Source: Termitomyces sp. T153 (lineage: Eukaryota > Basidiomycota > Agaricomycetes > Agaricales > Lyophyllaceae). Taken from it: a DNA stretch of 64,000 nucleotides. The notes beneath the pieces are model-generated. The model saw only the letters and a program-made list of their open reading frames with translations, was not told the origin of the DNA and did not search any database. Positions 35,301-47,149 of this stretch are shown here, piece after piece (the first letter of the stretch is position 1; every line of letters begins with the position of its first letter). A program made the position numbers and the translations under genes. The DNA is taken from positions 547,370 to 611,369 of the forward strand of contig JACKQL020000033.1 in the NCBI GenBank assembly GCA_018296165.2, given 5' to 3'.

Positions 35301-37773
35301 ATGGCTGGAAGCTCACGACATTAAGTATCCAGCATACACGACTTCATTATAAAGTCGCCGAGACTCTGGAGGTTATAATATCCAAATCGCAGCCTCGGTG
35401 TCTGCCTCTTGTGGGGAGGAGTTATAACAGTAATCAAGAACAACGTTTCAAGACAAGTCAACTTGGATTATCCTTATGGGTGGAAACATCATGTTGAACT
35501 ATGTATGGATACGGAGCATGGAGTTGGAGCGAGCGTCTTCGGAAAGGCAATGTAGGGATGCCGCTGACAGAGTTCACTCGGTTCAGGCCATTGGTCCGAG
35601 AAGTGAACGTTAATACGACGAAGATAGCAACATTAGAGTGATTTGAAGGATATTATGCAGTCGGAAGTATCGCGAAGATTATCGGTATATTACCTCCCAT
35701 GACCCAAGTCCTGATTGATGGATCGTTCAGATGAACACCGAGTCGGACAGTGAGTAGTGCAAAGACCTTGAGGTGTATTCCTTCCATTTTTCCTGTGCGG
35801 CGCCGGGTATATTTGGCTGGTTTGGTTCCATGAACGTTCAGAAGAGAGCGTTCAGCATTTTACCATGCCCATAGCCGCTTGACAGTGGAATTGAAAGAGA
35901 TGTAACATGTTTGGAGAAAAAACGACGCGTTGTTTGGCAAGTCCCACCACTTCCAATGAAGTTGCACCGCCACTGCATAGCTCCTCACAACTCTGGCTAT
36001 GCGATCAAACCACCTGATGGTGGTCTTAAGCTTGTGTTTGTCCCCGGTGACCGTGTTGACGCCGTTATACGCACGCTCCCGGCAGAAAATATTTTACTAA
36101 TTTTTCTGTCTTTCGATGATGAATTGTCGATATGTTGAACTATAACATCGCATTACTGCTGCCAGTACATTCCAAACTGCGTCGAAGGAAAAGCATCACT
36201 GTGATAGTTTCTAAGGGTAGTCTTTCTAAAAGATGCGCAGTGGCCCGTATTCCGGAACAAGACAATCGTGATAGACACACTTGCTTTGTTACAGTTGGCG
36301 CCTTATCCGTGCGGCAGAACATATCAAACAACCAAACACGAAGGCTGGCACCGGAGAACAGACTACAATAACATTGGTTGTCTTGTCAATCGTCGCCTTC
36401 CGGAAAAAATCTGCGAATCTGGTCCAATGATTGTCTATTAATTGTTCTTGCCACATCTACAAGCACCTACAAGACAATGGGCGCTCGGGGCCATCTCTAC
36501 AGAGGGCACTCGCGATATCCTTGTGGATTACAACGGAGAACAAAGGAATCAGAGCTAGGAGGGGAACACATGTATAATAGCTGTGAGCGCACCGGTAGCA
36601 ACCACCTTATCCCGTGACCGCTGAGTGATTAGCGCCTACAAGCAAAGTCGTGAGCCTCGTGGAACCACAATACATCACGTTTCTGGTGGGCTTCCGTCCC
36701 TCAAAAAAAGAAAGTGCGTTCCAACATCCTGGACCCAGCTCTGCGTAAGTACGAATGATCAAGAAAACGCGTGGGTTCAAGGTGACGCCAGGACCCTTCA
36801 AAGGAATACAGCGGAGAGTTCCACACTCCGGGCCCTTGAAATTATGGAATATCTGATATTCTCGGAATACCCTGAGATGAGAGTGGAATTACTAAAACCA
36901 CTTGTCGTTCGTGTACCTCCGGGGATTGCGGATTCACAACCCGTAAGGGAGCATACTATGTAACGCATTTTCATTAGCATCAGTTAGTACTAATCAGGTT
37001 CAGGGAAAAGTAGGCTAGAACCAGGTGCTCGCCGATCTTGTTCGTCGGCGCAGCGGCCACTGATGCGACCAGGGTTGAATCTTGCATTGTGGGAAAACTT
37101 TGATGCGCCCCAGACCCGATATGTACAGTAAAAAGGCCTTCACAAAGTTGGTGCGTGTGGGTGTAGACCGCTCAACATTGGAAAGCCGAGCTACGGCCGG
37201 TGATTTACAGAAACCTGAAGTGGCGCATCACAAGGTCTCTCACTGTGGGGGATACACGTTTTACAGCGTTGGGATGTGGGGTTAGACGGAGTTTTTGATG
37301 ATGCGGACGGGAGCAAAAAAGAAAAAGGTACACCGGAGATTAAGAACATCAGAAAAGCATCCGCTAACAATAGGAGCGAGCCAAAATGAGGTTGTTGATG
37401 AACGTTACACGTGTCACGACATTGAGATAAGTCTAATGGCCGGGTCGGCCCAAGCAAGGCAAGACATGACGATATCTTCTCAGGTTAGTTGAAGTCATGA
37501 AAAGTCCTGAAAGCGCTAAGCACCAACCTTCATTCGCTTTGCCGTCATCGAAACACGTGTAACAACGAACACTCATGAAATCCCACGTTCTACCTTGGAG
37601 GACCGAGATACAACCAGACAGTGATAGGTATTTTCTAGAGCCACAAGAGAGGTCCTGACGATAACCGGTAATCGCAATCATGGATCTTGATCGTGAAGAT
37701 TTGAAGATCGAGAGGCACAAGATCTGTTTATTACTGAGGTTCTAACCAAACAATCTCGATCCATCCCCCGCCA
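32301..37773. other. Gene-free host sequence, 5.5 kb
   Basis: CpG-normal sequence. Only short frames of up to about 110 codons occur, scattered on both strands, none with a recognisable domain, intron pattern or codon bias. No tRNA-like B box with a matching A box was found. A long non-coding RNA or regulatory region cannot be excluded. Confidence 0.4.
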
Positions 37774-38772
37774 TCAAAGCCCAATCTGGAAATCTGTTCC
37801 TGTCGGCGCGCCTCCAGATCCCATCGATCCCGCCAAGTTCCGCTCTTTCAAATAAGTCTTTAGCACACAGCTCGCGCCAACACCCGCTTTCTTGCACCCA
37901 GAACACACTCGCCCATGTCCGATCATGAGTACGTGTAGCCCATACTTCAACTCTGCCGGAATTCTGAGATCCAGATGCGCCTGAGCGAGTACGCGGTCAG
38001 CTTTCTCTGGCACCCACCCCAAAAGCTTGCTTAGTCGATATATGTGCGTGTCCACCGCGAACGAATCTCGACCAAGACAGAATAGGAGGACACATGATGC
38101 CGTTTTAGGACCTACACCGTCATAGGAGATGAGTTCCTCCATGACGGCATCGTCGGAGAGCCTTTTATCTCGATCTGTCTCAGTCAAGTGTTGTAGAGAG
38201 TAGTCGCCATGTTTCTCCTTGATGGAAGATAGGAGACTCTGGATAGTGGCTGCCTTCTTATTCGCTAGTCCACCGTGTTTGATTGCCTCAACAACATCTG
38301 CTCTAGGCGCCGAGGCAATCGCTGCAAAGTTGTTGCGCCCAAATGTCGCATCAAGACTCGCTTTTGCGGCAGATGAGTTCCTACCGGATGTATTTTGGGA
38401 TAGTATGACGCCGATGAGAGCCTCTATGACATTTGGAACACTACCGCAAGTCCGCGCAGAATTGCTGGTTGTCGCAGGAGGACTGCGGGCAGCACGCAGA
38501 TTAGGATGAGCATTTATCAGGAGATTGTAGACATCAGAAGCCTCCTTAGCTGTAGGACGTGCAAACTCAGGAAAAGGAGAGTTGTCGACGTATGAGTTAT
38601 GAAGTTTGAGTTTCTTGGTTTTCTGAGGCGATACCTCAAGCTGAGCCGCTGTAGAAGGTGTACGGCTTCTCTTCATCGACAATGTCATAGAAGGAGATGG
38701 AGCAGTAGAAGCTTTTCTTGTTCTATGCAGAAGCCTTACGGATGGACGTGGTGGCATAAAGAAAAGCATCAT
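37774..38772 (-). CDS. HhH-GPD DNA glycosylase, endonuclease III-like
   Basis: Predicted base-excision repair enzyme of 332 residues, uninterrupted by introns. Residues about 115-250 form the helix-hairpin-helix/GPD fold: LIGVILSQNTSGRNSS (about 120), then YDGVGPKTASCVLL with the catalytic lysine K223, and FAVDTHIYRL with the catalytic aspartate D241, as in bifunctional glycosylase/AP lyases. The C-terminal iron-sulfur loop is incomplete: only C290, C293 and C302 are seen after HGRV, instead of the usual four cysteines. The N-terminus is Arg/Ser-rich with no acidic residue in the first 40 (RPSVRLLHRTRK) and could be a mitochondrial presequence; KRSRTP and KTKKLK look like nuclear signals. The start is the first ATG of the frame at 38,772. 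The substrate cannot be told from sequence. Its flanks are gene-free. Confidence 0.85.
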   Translation of the reverse strand: MMLFFMPPRPSVRLLHRTRKASTAPSPSMTLSMKRSRTPSTAAQLEVSPQKTKKLKLHNSYVDNSPFPEFARPTAKEASDVYNLLINAHPNLRAARSPPATTSNSARTCGSVPNVIEALIGVILSQNTSGRNSSAAKASLDATFGRNNFAAIASAPRADVVEAIKHGGLANKKAATIQSLLSSIKEKHGDYSLQHLTETDRDKRLSDDAVMEELISYDGVGPKTASCVLLFCLGRDSFAVDTHIYRLSKLLGWVPEKADRVLAQAHLDLRIPAELKYGLHVLMIGHGRVCSGCKKAGVGASCVLKTYLKERNLAGSMGSGGAPTGTDFQIGL

Positions 38773-41523
38773 CCACGCGCTCGGCAGTGCTAAATTCGCG
38801 TCAGGTCACGCTGTGACGAAGCGCGTCGAGTCATAACTCAAGTTCGAAAATCGCATGGGATCCGACTTCGTACCGTGTGGCTATTACGGGAATAGTATGG
38901 AAACATCTACTCATTGTCCCCAGGCACCCAAGTATGGCCCCATCATACATAGACTCAAACGTCGTCAACATGAAATTATGACTCGAAACGACTCTGCGAC
39001 GTAACTTTATGAACTTCTGGCTCCCATGCTCAGCGCATCCTTCACATGAAATTTTTTTCAGTTCCATCTTTGCTTCGTCTTTTTACCCTAAATGAAGACC
39101 TTCTTACTATCATGCCCCATTGTCTTTAGGATCATGCTCACGAAGCATCAAGTTCGCTCTCCTGTTCCATCATTCGCGCGTTCAAAGAAGTTATCTCATG
39201 GGCCTTGACTGACACTTACTTGCGCCTAGAAGATGATGAGAGAAGGACTTTTGACGACGCGTCGCACCACCACATGTATTCTCTGAGTTTTTTTTTCTTG
39301 ATACCATTGATTCATTTCCGAAACAGACACATAATCGAGACCTCACGTCCTATCGCATCTTTGATGTATTTTTCCCTCTTTCCACTTGGCACTACTGGCT
39401 TGTCTCCGAAACAGGTACGGGACAATGGACCTTCTTTCTATCTCATCCGCTTCTCTGATGCATTCTTCCCTTTCCATTTGACACAAATGACTCCTTTCCT
39501 CAACAGACACAATCGACCAGGTCCGTTCTATAAACTCCCATCTCCGCGCATTTGTACCCATTGACACTGACTCATCTCCCAAACAGACACACAAAAAACA
39601 ATCGACCTTCTTTCTATTTTGATTTCTATAAACTCTCGTCGCTCATTGTCAGCCACGCGTCCCATCCCCAAGCTTGAACCCATGCAACAATATTAATCTA
39701 GAAGTAAGCAACAGAATCATATGGGCCATCCATCATCGTCATCATTACATTGTTCGCTCATCCTAGACACGTGAGAGGACAATGTCCCTCCCTCCTCTTC
39801 TGACAATGAGGAACGTGTATGTATGTATTCGCGGCATCCGAGGTCCAAACGACACGTACGGGTTACTCAAGCTCCATCCCTAGGCCTTCGCCTGAATCCC
39901 ACCATCTTTTATTGTTGCTGCCACGAGCGTGGAGCGTTCATCACCCAAAAATGCACTGCCGCAGATTACACACTATACAAGCCTGCCAGTAAGTGATGCA
40001 CGCCTTGATACAAGTTCATATGTACATTTCAAGGTTGAGCTGATCAGGTAATTCGTTCACACCATCACACATACGTCACTTGGCCGTCTAACTGTCTGAA
40101 CTTGCTACGAATACCAACTGCGTATGCAAGGGGGTCGGGCATACCGGCCTGTAATATGTGATGTTTGCACTGCACTGCACGACGATCAGCGATTCGATCT
40201 ACGGCGCAGTAAATCGAAGTTCATACATACATTTAGAAGTGGTAAGTGACGGTAGGCGCCCTGCGCGAACACAAGCTGTGTCGTCGAAGATCAGCATCAG
40301 TCATCAATAATCTCAGTTTCAGTGATGTCTTCGAAGGTATGTCGAGCTGCTGCTGCGGAGATGAGGCAAGGAGGAAGGGAATAAGCATTGTTGTGTGTGT
40401 CCTTAGTCTTCCCTAGAAGTTCCTTCCCTCTTGATTAGGCTGTTTTGGGCGAACAATGCGAGTTTGTTTTCACTTATACAAATCATTGTAGCTAGAAAGC
40501 TAATTATAGTCATGCGAGAGTGGAAGTATCATAGATGTGTGTATGTATTTGTGGACCAAAAGAGATTCGTCTGCAGTCCCGACGCGGGGCACGCGTGAAG
40601 CTAATATTATAACTGACCGTTCAAGATGCCCCGCGTTCTCAGGGAAATGTACTACGGAAGCTCCGAGTGAAGTCGCTCAGCGCAACGTGATAAGGCAGGA
40701 ATAACAACGTTGGGCAAAGACTCAGCTTCTATAATTTTTCTTTTTTTTCTTGGCTGAGTTCACACGTGCAGAAGAAACTTTTGGCGTGTTGCATCGGGTA
40801 GGAGGCTCTCGCCTAATCGAGGTAACTATGCGTGGGTACGGACATTGTTAGTGAATGGGTGGTCTAAAATCGGGATGTCGACGCATGACAAGATGTAAGA
40901 TGTTTTAACAAGTTGGGTTACGGAATAGTAGAAAGTAACCGACCCGTACTCGTCGCAGGGACAAGACATGTAGAAAAAACGACGTAGCTTTGCGCAGTGA
41001 TAATACCTGAAAAGACGGACGTATGTGAAGAGTCGAACTTTGGCCATGGTAGATCGCAGCAGAGATTCCTGTGCACTTGCGTCGAATTCGTCGGTCGTGT
41101 GACAAACGGACGGGTCAAGTATTCCAAATCGGGCAGTGTGAAGGGACACTGCCCCATTTTGATCGCTTTGACCAACGACATCAGATTTGTAGATTTTCCC
41201 AAAAGAACCTTTGACCATGCCTAGAGTTGTGCTTGCTGGCAGGCGTTTCTGCGGTGTTGTGAAATGAGGGAGAGGGGCTGCGACACACAGCCATTGGGAT
41301 CGAGTAGCAGCGGTTGTCGAGGCAGAAGGTGAGTCGCGTCAGTTATTGTTAGGAACCCGGACGTCGTAACCGGACCAGTGTTTGGCGAGACAATAGATCG
41401 TACTTACATTGCTGTCCAAACAAGCGCAACGGGATATCGAGATTTGGTTCCTTTACAGACTCCAGATTAGGATTACACAAGGAATGCACGCCAAATTGGG
41501 GCGCCAGGCTCTTGCGGCGCAGA
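38773..41523. other. Intergenic region upstream of two divergent genes
   Basis: 2.75 kb between the glycosylase (minus) and HMG-box (plus) starts. It contains the degenerate tandem array at 39,318-39,640, pyrimidine-rich stretches and several short frames without domain. Long upstream regions are common for developmental regulators in mushrooms; this is inference. Confidence 0.45.
39318..39640. repeat. Degenerate tandem array, about four units of 80-92 bp
   Basis: Units begin near 39,318, 39,406, 39,498 and 39,578, each with a version of CCGAAACAGACAC followed by ATCGA-containing and pyrimidine-rich text (CTTCTTTCTAT, TCTATAAACTC). Spacings are 88, 92 and 80 bases. A frame (39,205-39,564) crosses it but shows no protein-like features. 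Confidence 0.6.
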
Positions 41524-41524
41524 C

Positions 41525-41532
41525 TATAAAAG
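41525..41532 (+). promoter_or_regulatory. TATA box of the HMG-box gene
   Basis: TATAAAAG lies about 100 bases before the ATG at 41,631 and is followed by a pyrimidine-rich leader (TTGTCTTCCTTTTGTG), as usual for fungal promoters. Confidence 0.55.
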
Positions 41533-41630
41533 TTTCGCGTATTGTCTTCCTTTTGTGCCCCACCGCGCAATTGTTTTCCTCCAGATAACAAGTATCTCCC
41601 ACTGCGATACCACGTCTTATTCTAACTAAC

Positions 41631-43266
41631 ATGCCCGCCCTTCGGACTCGTGATACCCAATCCCGGTGTATGTCATCATCCAGCCTGTCAGTCTTTTAAT
41701 TGACTTACTTTTAATAGCGACACTTGAAGTGTCGACCGACGCCCTCCAGCCGCCTGCGCTTGCTATCATCTCGCCAACACCGCGCGCCTTTACATTTCCC
41801 ATCTCCCACAACCTCACCGACAGCCCCTTCTCCTCTCCTTCCCACTCGCCCTTTGAACCCGACCTCCGTTCACTCGCTCTCTCTTCAACACCCCCGCCCT
41901 TGTGCACCCCAGAACACGCCTCGCCCTCTCCATCGTCCCACCGACGCAGAAAGTCCTGCAGCAGCGACATCGGCGAGCGGCGGCCAAGGAAGGGCGACGA
42001 AGACTACATCAAGCGGCCCGAGAATGCGTTCATCCTCTTCCGTCGCAAGTGCTGCGAGGACCGTCAAGCGTCCGAGGAGGGCTCCGTCGATGGCCCGACC
42101 AAGAAACAGCGCCAAGCCGACCTCTCCAAGACCATTAGCCAGCAATGGAAGGGTCTCAGCACCGAGGAGCGCCAGTACTGGGAGAACCTAGCCAAGGAGA
42201 AGAAGAAGGAGCACGAGGCCCTGTACCCCAACTACGTCTATCGCCCACAGCGCGCGCGCGACAAGGATGGCAGGCCCAAGCCGAGAAAGTCTAGGCGTAG
42301 AGGCAGCGACGACGACGCAGATACTGACAGTAGCCTCTCTTTCATCGTTCCTGTCCTTCCTCCTCACCAGCGCCATCACGGTCGCTCCGCCTCTGCACCT
42401 ACTCCGCCTCCGTACCAGTCTATACAGGTACCGAGTGTTTACCACATGACACCGTCGTGCCCCACATCCCCCACGCTCCTTCCTATGATCAGCCGCCGCT
42501 CGTCCCATCCTGACCACGCCGACGATCGTAGTCATGTGCCGTTCGATTTCTATCCAAACGACGCGGCCTACGCCCAGTCGTATGCAAATCTTCAGGTGCG
42601 TTTGTTCGTCAATTTCTCGCGTTCGAATTCTAACTTGCCGTGCTATAGTCCTCCGAGTTCCTCCAAAGCATGTTCAGCATGGCCGGTCTGCAGCCAACCC
42701 GTGACTCGCTGCATCCTCTCGACGTCTCCCACATCGACCCCATGCTCCTCCCCCCCCACCACATCCTCTCTCCATCCTCCTCCATCTCCTCGGGACCCTC
42801 ATCACCCCACATGGACCCACAAACCCCGCACTCCACCATGCTTCCTCAGGACTTTTCCCAACTCTCCATGGACCCGTCTTCATCCTCATCACCATCATCG
42901 TCGCCTTCGTCGTCGTCGTGTCCCAACTTCGACCTTCAAATGGAAATGCAGCTCCAACAAGAATACGCACAATTCAGCTGGGCCACAACCACCGACTCAT
43001 GGCCAACACACTCCGAGCTCCTACTCGCCAGTACTGATTTCGATCTCAGTGCGATACCGCCTATTGAGCTTGATGTGTCGAAGTGCGTAGAGCCGATGGC
43101 GTTACTTGGGAACGGAATAGAGTACGATTCCTGCCCAGCTGGTGCACCACAGGGGCAGGAATACGGAGCGGTCCCGTCGTCGTCGTCGTTGGACACCGCG
43201 GATTTCTCGGAGCAGAGTATTGGAGCCTTTGACCATATGATTCCCTCACACGGACACGGTTTTTAA
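41631..43266 (+). CDS. HMG-box transcription factor (MATA_HMG type)
   Basis: Three exons: 41,631-41,667, 41,718-42,595, 42,649-43,266, giving 510 residues. Intron 1 (50 nt) starts GTATGT and ends TTAATAG; intron 2 (53 nt) starts GTGCGT, holds a CTAAC branch site and ends CTATAG. Joining exon 1 in phase 1 gives MPALRTRDTQSR then STLEV, the only splice that keeps the frame open. The HMG box is at about residues 108-185: KRPENAFILFRRK, ISQQWKGLSTEERQYWENLA, then a basic tail. It belongs with fungal mating and sexual-development regulators such as Pcc1/Prf1-like proteins, which bind DNA in the nucleus; which one is uncertain. The rest is Ser/Pro-rich, with low-complexity Ser runs and an acidic Gln/Met stretch (about residue 400) that could activate transcription. 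Confidence 0.85.
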
Positions 43267-46200
43267 AAGAGCAACAGCCAGATGCTGCGCGTCCGGCTTG
43301 AGTTACTGACTTGTGTGTTTCTTGTTTTTACGTACTTGGACTGTCCTATCTCTTTTCTGTGCTTCTTGTCTCTCTCGCTCGCTTTCTTGATTACTCGCTT
43401 GCTTGGATACCTACCATTTACCTTCCCCCCTCTGTTCTTTTGTTCTCCATCGTTGCTTGCTTGCTTTGCTGTACTGTATCATAGTCCGTTCTCACGACAC
43501 GGAGGATGTGTCGGATGTGCCTCGATGGCCACCCATCTCTCCACTTACATCCCCGCCATCCTCACGCTACACGTCCTCATTCCACGAAAGAACCCTTTTT
43601 TACTTACCCCACCTCCACTTCATGAACCCTGCATACCACTCTTTCTTCACCCGCTCCCCACCCACCCAACTCTCGTCGATACCCTTATTCCTTAATTTTT
43701 ATTGGCTACCTCCTTTATCGCCTTATCACCTTGTTATGCCGTTCTGTCTCCCCCTTCCTATACTTCCGCACGCGCAATAAAAAGCTTCACCTGACATCGA
43801 AATACCAGTGTGTACTCCTGAAACTGTGTACTCCTGAAACTGTGTGCTCCTGAAACTTGTTGATCCCTCCATCGAGTAATACGAAGCTCGAACCCTGAGT
43901 TCCAAAAGACAATAAAGAAAAGCATTTAGAGAAAGTCCAAAGGGCACTTGAAAAATCCCAATAAGAGATGGGAGCGATAGAAAATTCTGAATAGAAATTG
44001 TTTGGTCCTGTCGGCATTACCGCGGCGATGAGATAAGATGATAGAAAAAGGGAATGTCCGAAGGCCAGAGAATCGCGGTCGGAAAACAAAAAGGATTTGG
44101 GGTGGGGCTGTCACGCCATGTGTACATGTGATCCTGTCGCGACACGCATCACAGAAGCATGAAGCGTGTCGACCCGGTCAAAGCATTCAATGGCGCTCGG
44201 CGGATGTGAGGCTGGCTGGGGGCAGCAGCGGGGGCAAAACACAACCACGTTATCACTTGACCACTTGACAAACACTCACGTCTGTCCATCTTTTCGGTGG
44301 CGCTGAGTTCTGGGTTTGAGACACAGGGTCACGGGTTCGAGAGAATGGGAATGCCGTCAGAAGGGCCGGAATGCCATATGGTCGGTCAGTTTTGAGGAAG
44401 CCAATTGCAACCGTCGCCGGGTCGCCGAGGGATATTCAGTGGCGTGTGAGGTGATATGTAGGCCTTGACATAGCATCAAAGGTTGTCTTTGATTATGTTG
44501 GTTAATTGAATGATCTTTCCTAATGGTGAACGAGAGTTACGATGACAGTTTTGAGAGATCATCCTGTTGGTGAGAGATATAGTTTAGTTCGGTGTCGTGT
44601 GATGTTGGACTTACTATAACCACTATAGAGCTCGATGACAACGATCATGTAACGCTAATCCCTTAAGCGCAACGCAAGGAGAAAGCAAGCTACATGAAAC
44701 AGCGCTAGAACTTGCCCGAGGCTTCCACTTGACTCCACGAGGCGGGAGAGGGACCATGTCGAGCGAAAAACCTTCTATCTGATTCAAGTTGCTAAACAAT
44801 CTTTAGCGAACAACAAAGAAAAAAAAGCTTACCTGGCGACACGTTCCTAGCTAATCCGCTGCTTCCTACACTTAAGCTTTCTTTGGTGGCGGGACCCAGT
44901 CTGTCTGCGGCATTCCTGACTTGATAGAAAGCTTAATGAGACAATGGGAATTCCCCGTTCAAAGTCCATCGCGCTGGGTACGGAAATCTAAGTTAGCTTT
45001 GTTGAACAAACTAGACAAAGGGGCTTTGGTAGGGCCGAAAAAGCACTCACTGAGTACATCGAGGCTGCCTATATCGACACGAGTTGGCCCTGCCCTCTAT
45101 TGGCGTCGCAATCAGAAGAGAAGCGTTGTGACACTGACGGCAGAGTACGCTGGATTCACAGGTGTGATCACATCGCACGATTGATGGCTGAGATTTTTGA
45201 ACCCTTTGTAGACATCCAGAGGAATGAGATGATATTTTTCCACCTGAGACTGACCTCTATGGATATATAAGCTACTCCACGCCTGCAGACCACCTCGTGG
45301 CGAAACACGTTGCGTCGACCACAAACACGTAGGCTTTTAACTGGCTTGCATGATAGACCTCCTTTCATACCCAATGGGAATGTGAACAGCGTCATCTAGC
45401 GTCAACTACAATTGGTCGAGGTTGAAGAAAGTAAATCACACATTTTGCAAGGCTTTTCCAGAGCGGAATATTGGAGACCGTTGAGCACCTACAGCCCAGC
45501 TCATGGCCTCAGCGTGATCTAGTGCGCTAGGTACATTCGCCACCAAAGAACAATAAAAGGTTGCTTGCACTTGTGGAAGGACAGAAGAAAGTATACCGAA
45601 GCGTCAAATGTGCAAAACTTTGTCAGAAAGGTGTATGCGTCAAGGTGGAAGCAGGGGCCACATACAAGAATAAAAAATGGCCAATTTCCTTGTCTTCAAT
45701 ATTTCAAGAGGTCCTTCCTATGGAGACGAATGGACATGTAGTGAATATCCTGGAGGCTACGAACAATGGCCACTCATGGTTCGCTTCATGGCGATAGTCC
45801 AGTGTGGGCGCTCATGAAATTTCCGAGATGCGACCACCAGTACTTGACAAAACAACCTGGACATTCATCCAATGAAATGCCGATGTGTCGAGAAGCCCCT
45901 TACGGATGTTGTGAAGGATTTGTAGCAAGTTTTTTGATGTTAGGATAATATCGTTAGTGCAGCGCGTAAGAACAGCGTGTTTGACGTTTTAAAGAGCAAT
46001 CTTTCGCCTTGAAAGTGATTCTCAGACGTGTCTAGGATATTCATGCGTATTAAAAGAGAGGAAGTCCTGTCCTTTGATACTACGTGGAGAGTACAGGCAG
46101 TTCATTACTGCAACTTGTGAGAAGGAAATGCCCCAAGGCGAAAAGAGAAGGTACAAACCATGTATCTATTGAGGCCGGACGCGTGCTCTGGTGTATAAGT

Positions 46201-46980
46201 CCATCACTGTAGTCCAACCAAGCCTAGCATGTAGGATGAAGATGTCAGAATCCGATAGCGGTCGTTTCAAACGTCATTGCGAAGTAGTTTACTTAGAAGC
46301 AAACGCGTACTTCGATAAGGGTCTCCAGAATGTCAAGGAGACGCGCTGGATGGAGATCCTAGTTTAGGGCAAGTCATCACATGATTGTTCACCATTCAAA
46401 TAGTTATGGGGCCGAGTCGATTGTAAGGTATCATTCAAATTGCTCAGAAAGACTCAGCCCTGGTTCCTGGTTATGAACTAACGCTCACTCAGTGCTCAGC
46501 AAGAAGGTCAGTCCTACACTCCTTCCGGTGTACTGTATGATGTCAAAATTTAGCTCTCTTTTCTATATATATATCTTTCCCACAGCAAACATTATATTTC
46601 GAGTTCTTCGCGATATCGGCCTTATCTGAAAGATTTCAAGCATGCACTCAAGACGCTACTTGGGATGTTGAGGAATGCTATGATGGAAAGTGGCATGCAC
46701 TTTGAGATCTCGTTTAGAGTTGAGCAAAGTTGACGAATACATTCAACCAGAAGAATTCAGGAAGTTGCAAGGCTATGGCTCAGCTTCCAAGAGATAGCAT
46801 CAAGTATGATGATGGATGTTGAGAATATGGTGGTGGCCGAGTAGCGACACAGCTTTGCAGGTCGCCCGAATGGACATCTGTCTTGTGAGTCATTTTTTCC
46901 CCCTTTCGCTCGATATCGCTTCTAACCAGACATCTCTCAGCGCGTTGAGACTAGGCTGAGGCTGTGATTAATTTAACGCG
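43267..46980. other. Gene-free host sequence, 3.7 kb
   Basis: The first 500 bases are pyrimidine-rich and probably the 3' untranslated region of the HMG-box gene. The 16-bp triplet repeat lies at 43,809-43,856. Only short frames follow; one at 44,921-45,184 faintly recalls a Copia RNase H end (LYWRRNQKRSVVTLTAEYAG) but is too weak to call. Confidence 0.4.
43809..43856. repeat. Three 16-bp tandem units
   Basis: TGTGTACTCCTGAAAC occurs at 43,809-43,824 and 43,825-43,840, and with one change (A to G) at 43,841-43,856. It lies about 540 bases after the HMG-box stop codon. Confidence 0.85.
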
Positions 46981-47054
46981 CATGAAATTTAGAAGTGATC
47001 AACGATTCCACATCAGTCATGAAATTTAGAAATGATCAGCTATTCCACATCAGT
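46981..47054. repeat. Two 37-bp tandem units in the promoter of the GPI-protein gene
   Basis: 46,981-47,017 and 47,018-47,054 share CATGAAATTTAGAA, TGATCA and ATTCCACATCAGT with three or so differences. They end about 95 bases before the coding start and could hold a duplicated regulator site. Confidence 0.8.
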
Positions 47055-47086
47055 CGTCGCTCAGGTAAATAGCGATGTTCTATGTG

Positions 47087-47094
47087 TATTTAAA
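47087..47094 (+). promoter_or_regulatory. TATA-like element
   Basis: TATTTAAA, about 60 bases before the start codon at 47,150 and just after the 37-bp repeats. Confidence 0.45.
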
Positions 47095-47149
47095 GCTGGT
47101 CTGAGCTCGCTTTCCTGAGTCTCATGCGCATTTCTGCTTATATCACGTT

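Noticed and set aside
39205..39564. 119-codon frame across the tandem array
   Set aside because: It arises from pyrimidine-rich repeat text, has no domain, and lacks a credible codon pattern.
43267..43780. Open frames in the pyrimidine-rich tail after the HMG-box gene
   Set aside because: They are Leu/Ser/Pro-rich by composition only and fit a 3' untranslated region.
44280..44360. Possible tRNA: TGGCGCTGAGTTCTGG followed by GGGTTCGAG
   Set aside because: A- and B-box-like words occur at a plausible distance, but the T stem does not pair and no acceptor stem or cloverleaf can be drawn.
44921..45184. Possible Copia RNase H end (LYWRRNQKRSVVTLTAEYAG)
   Set aside because: Only one short stretch is similar, the Glu-Ala-Glu-Tyr core is not intact, and no other Copia domain is near.
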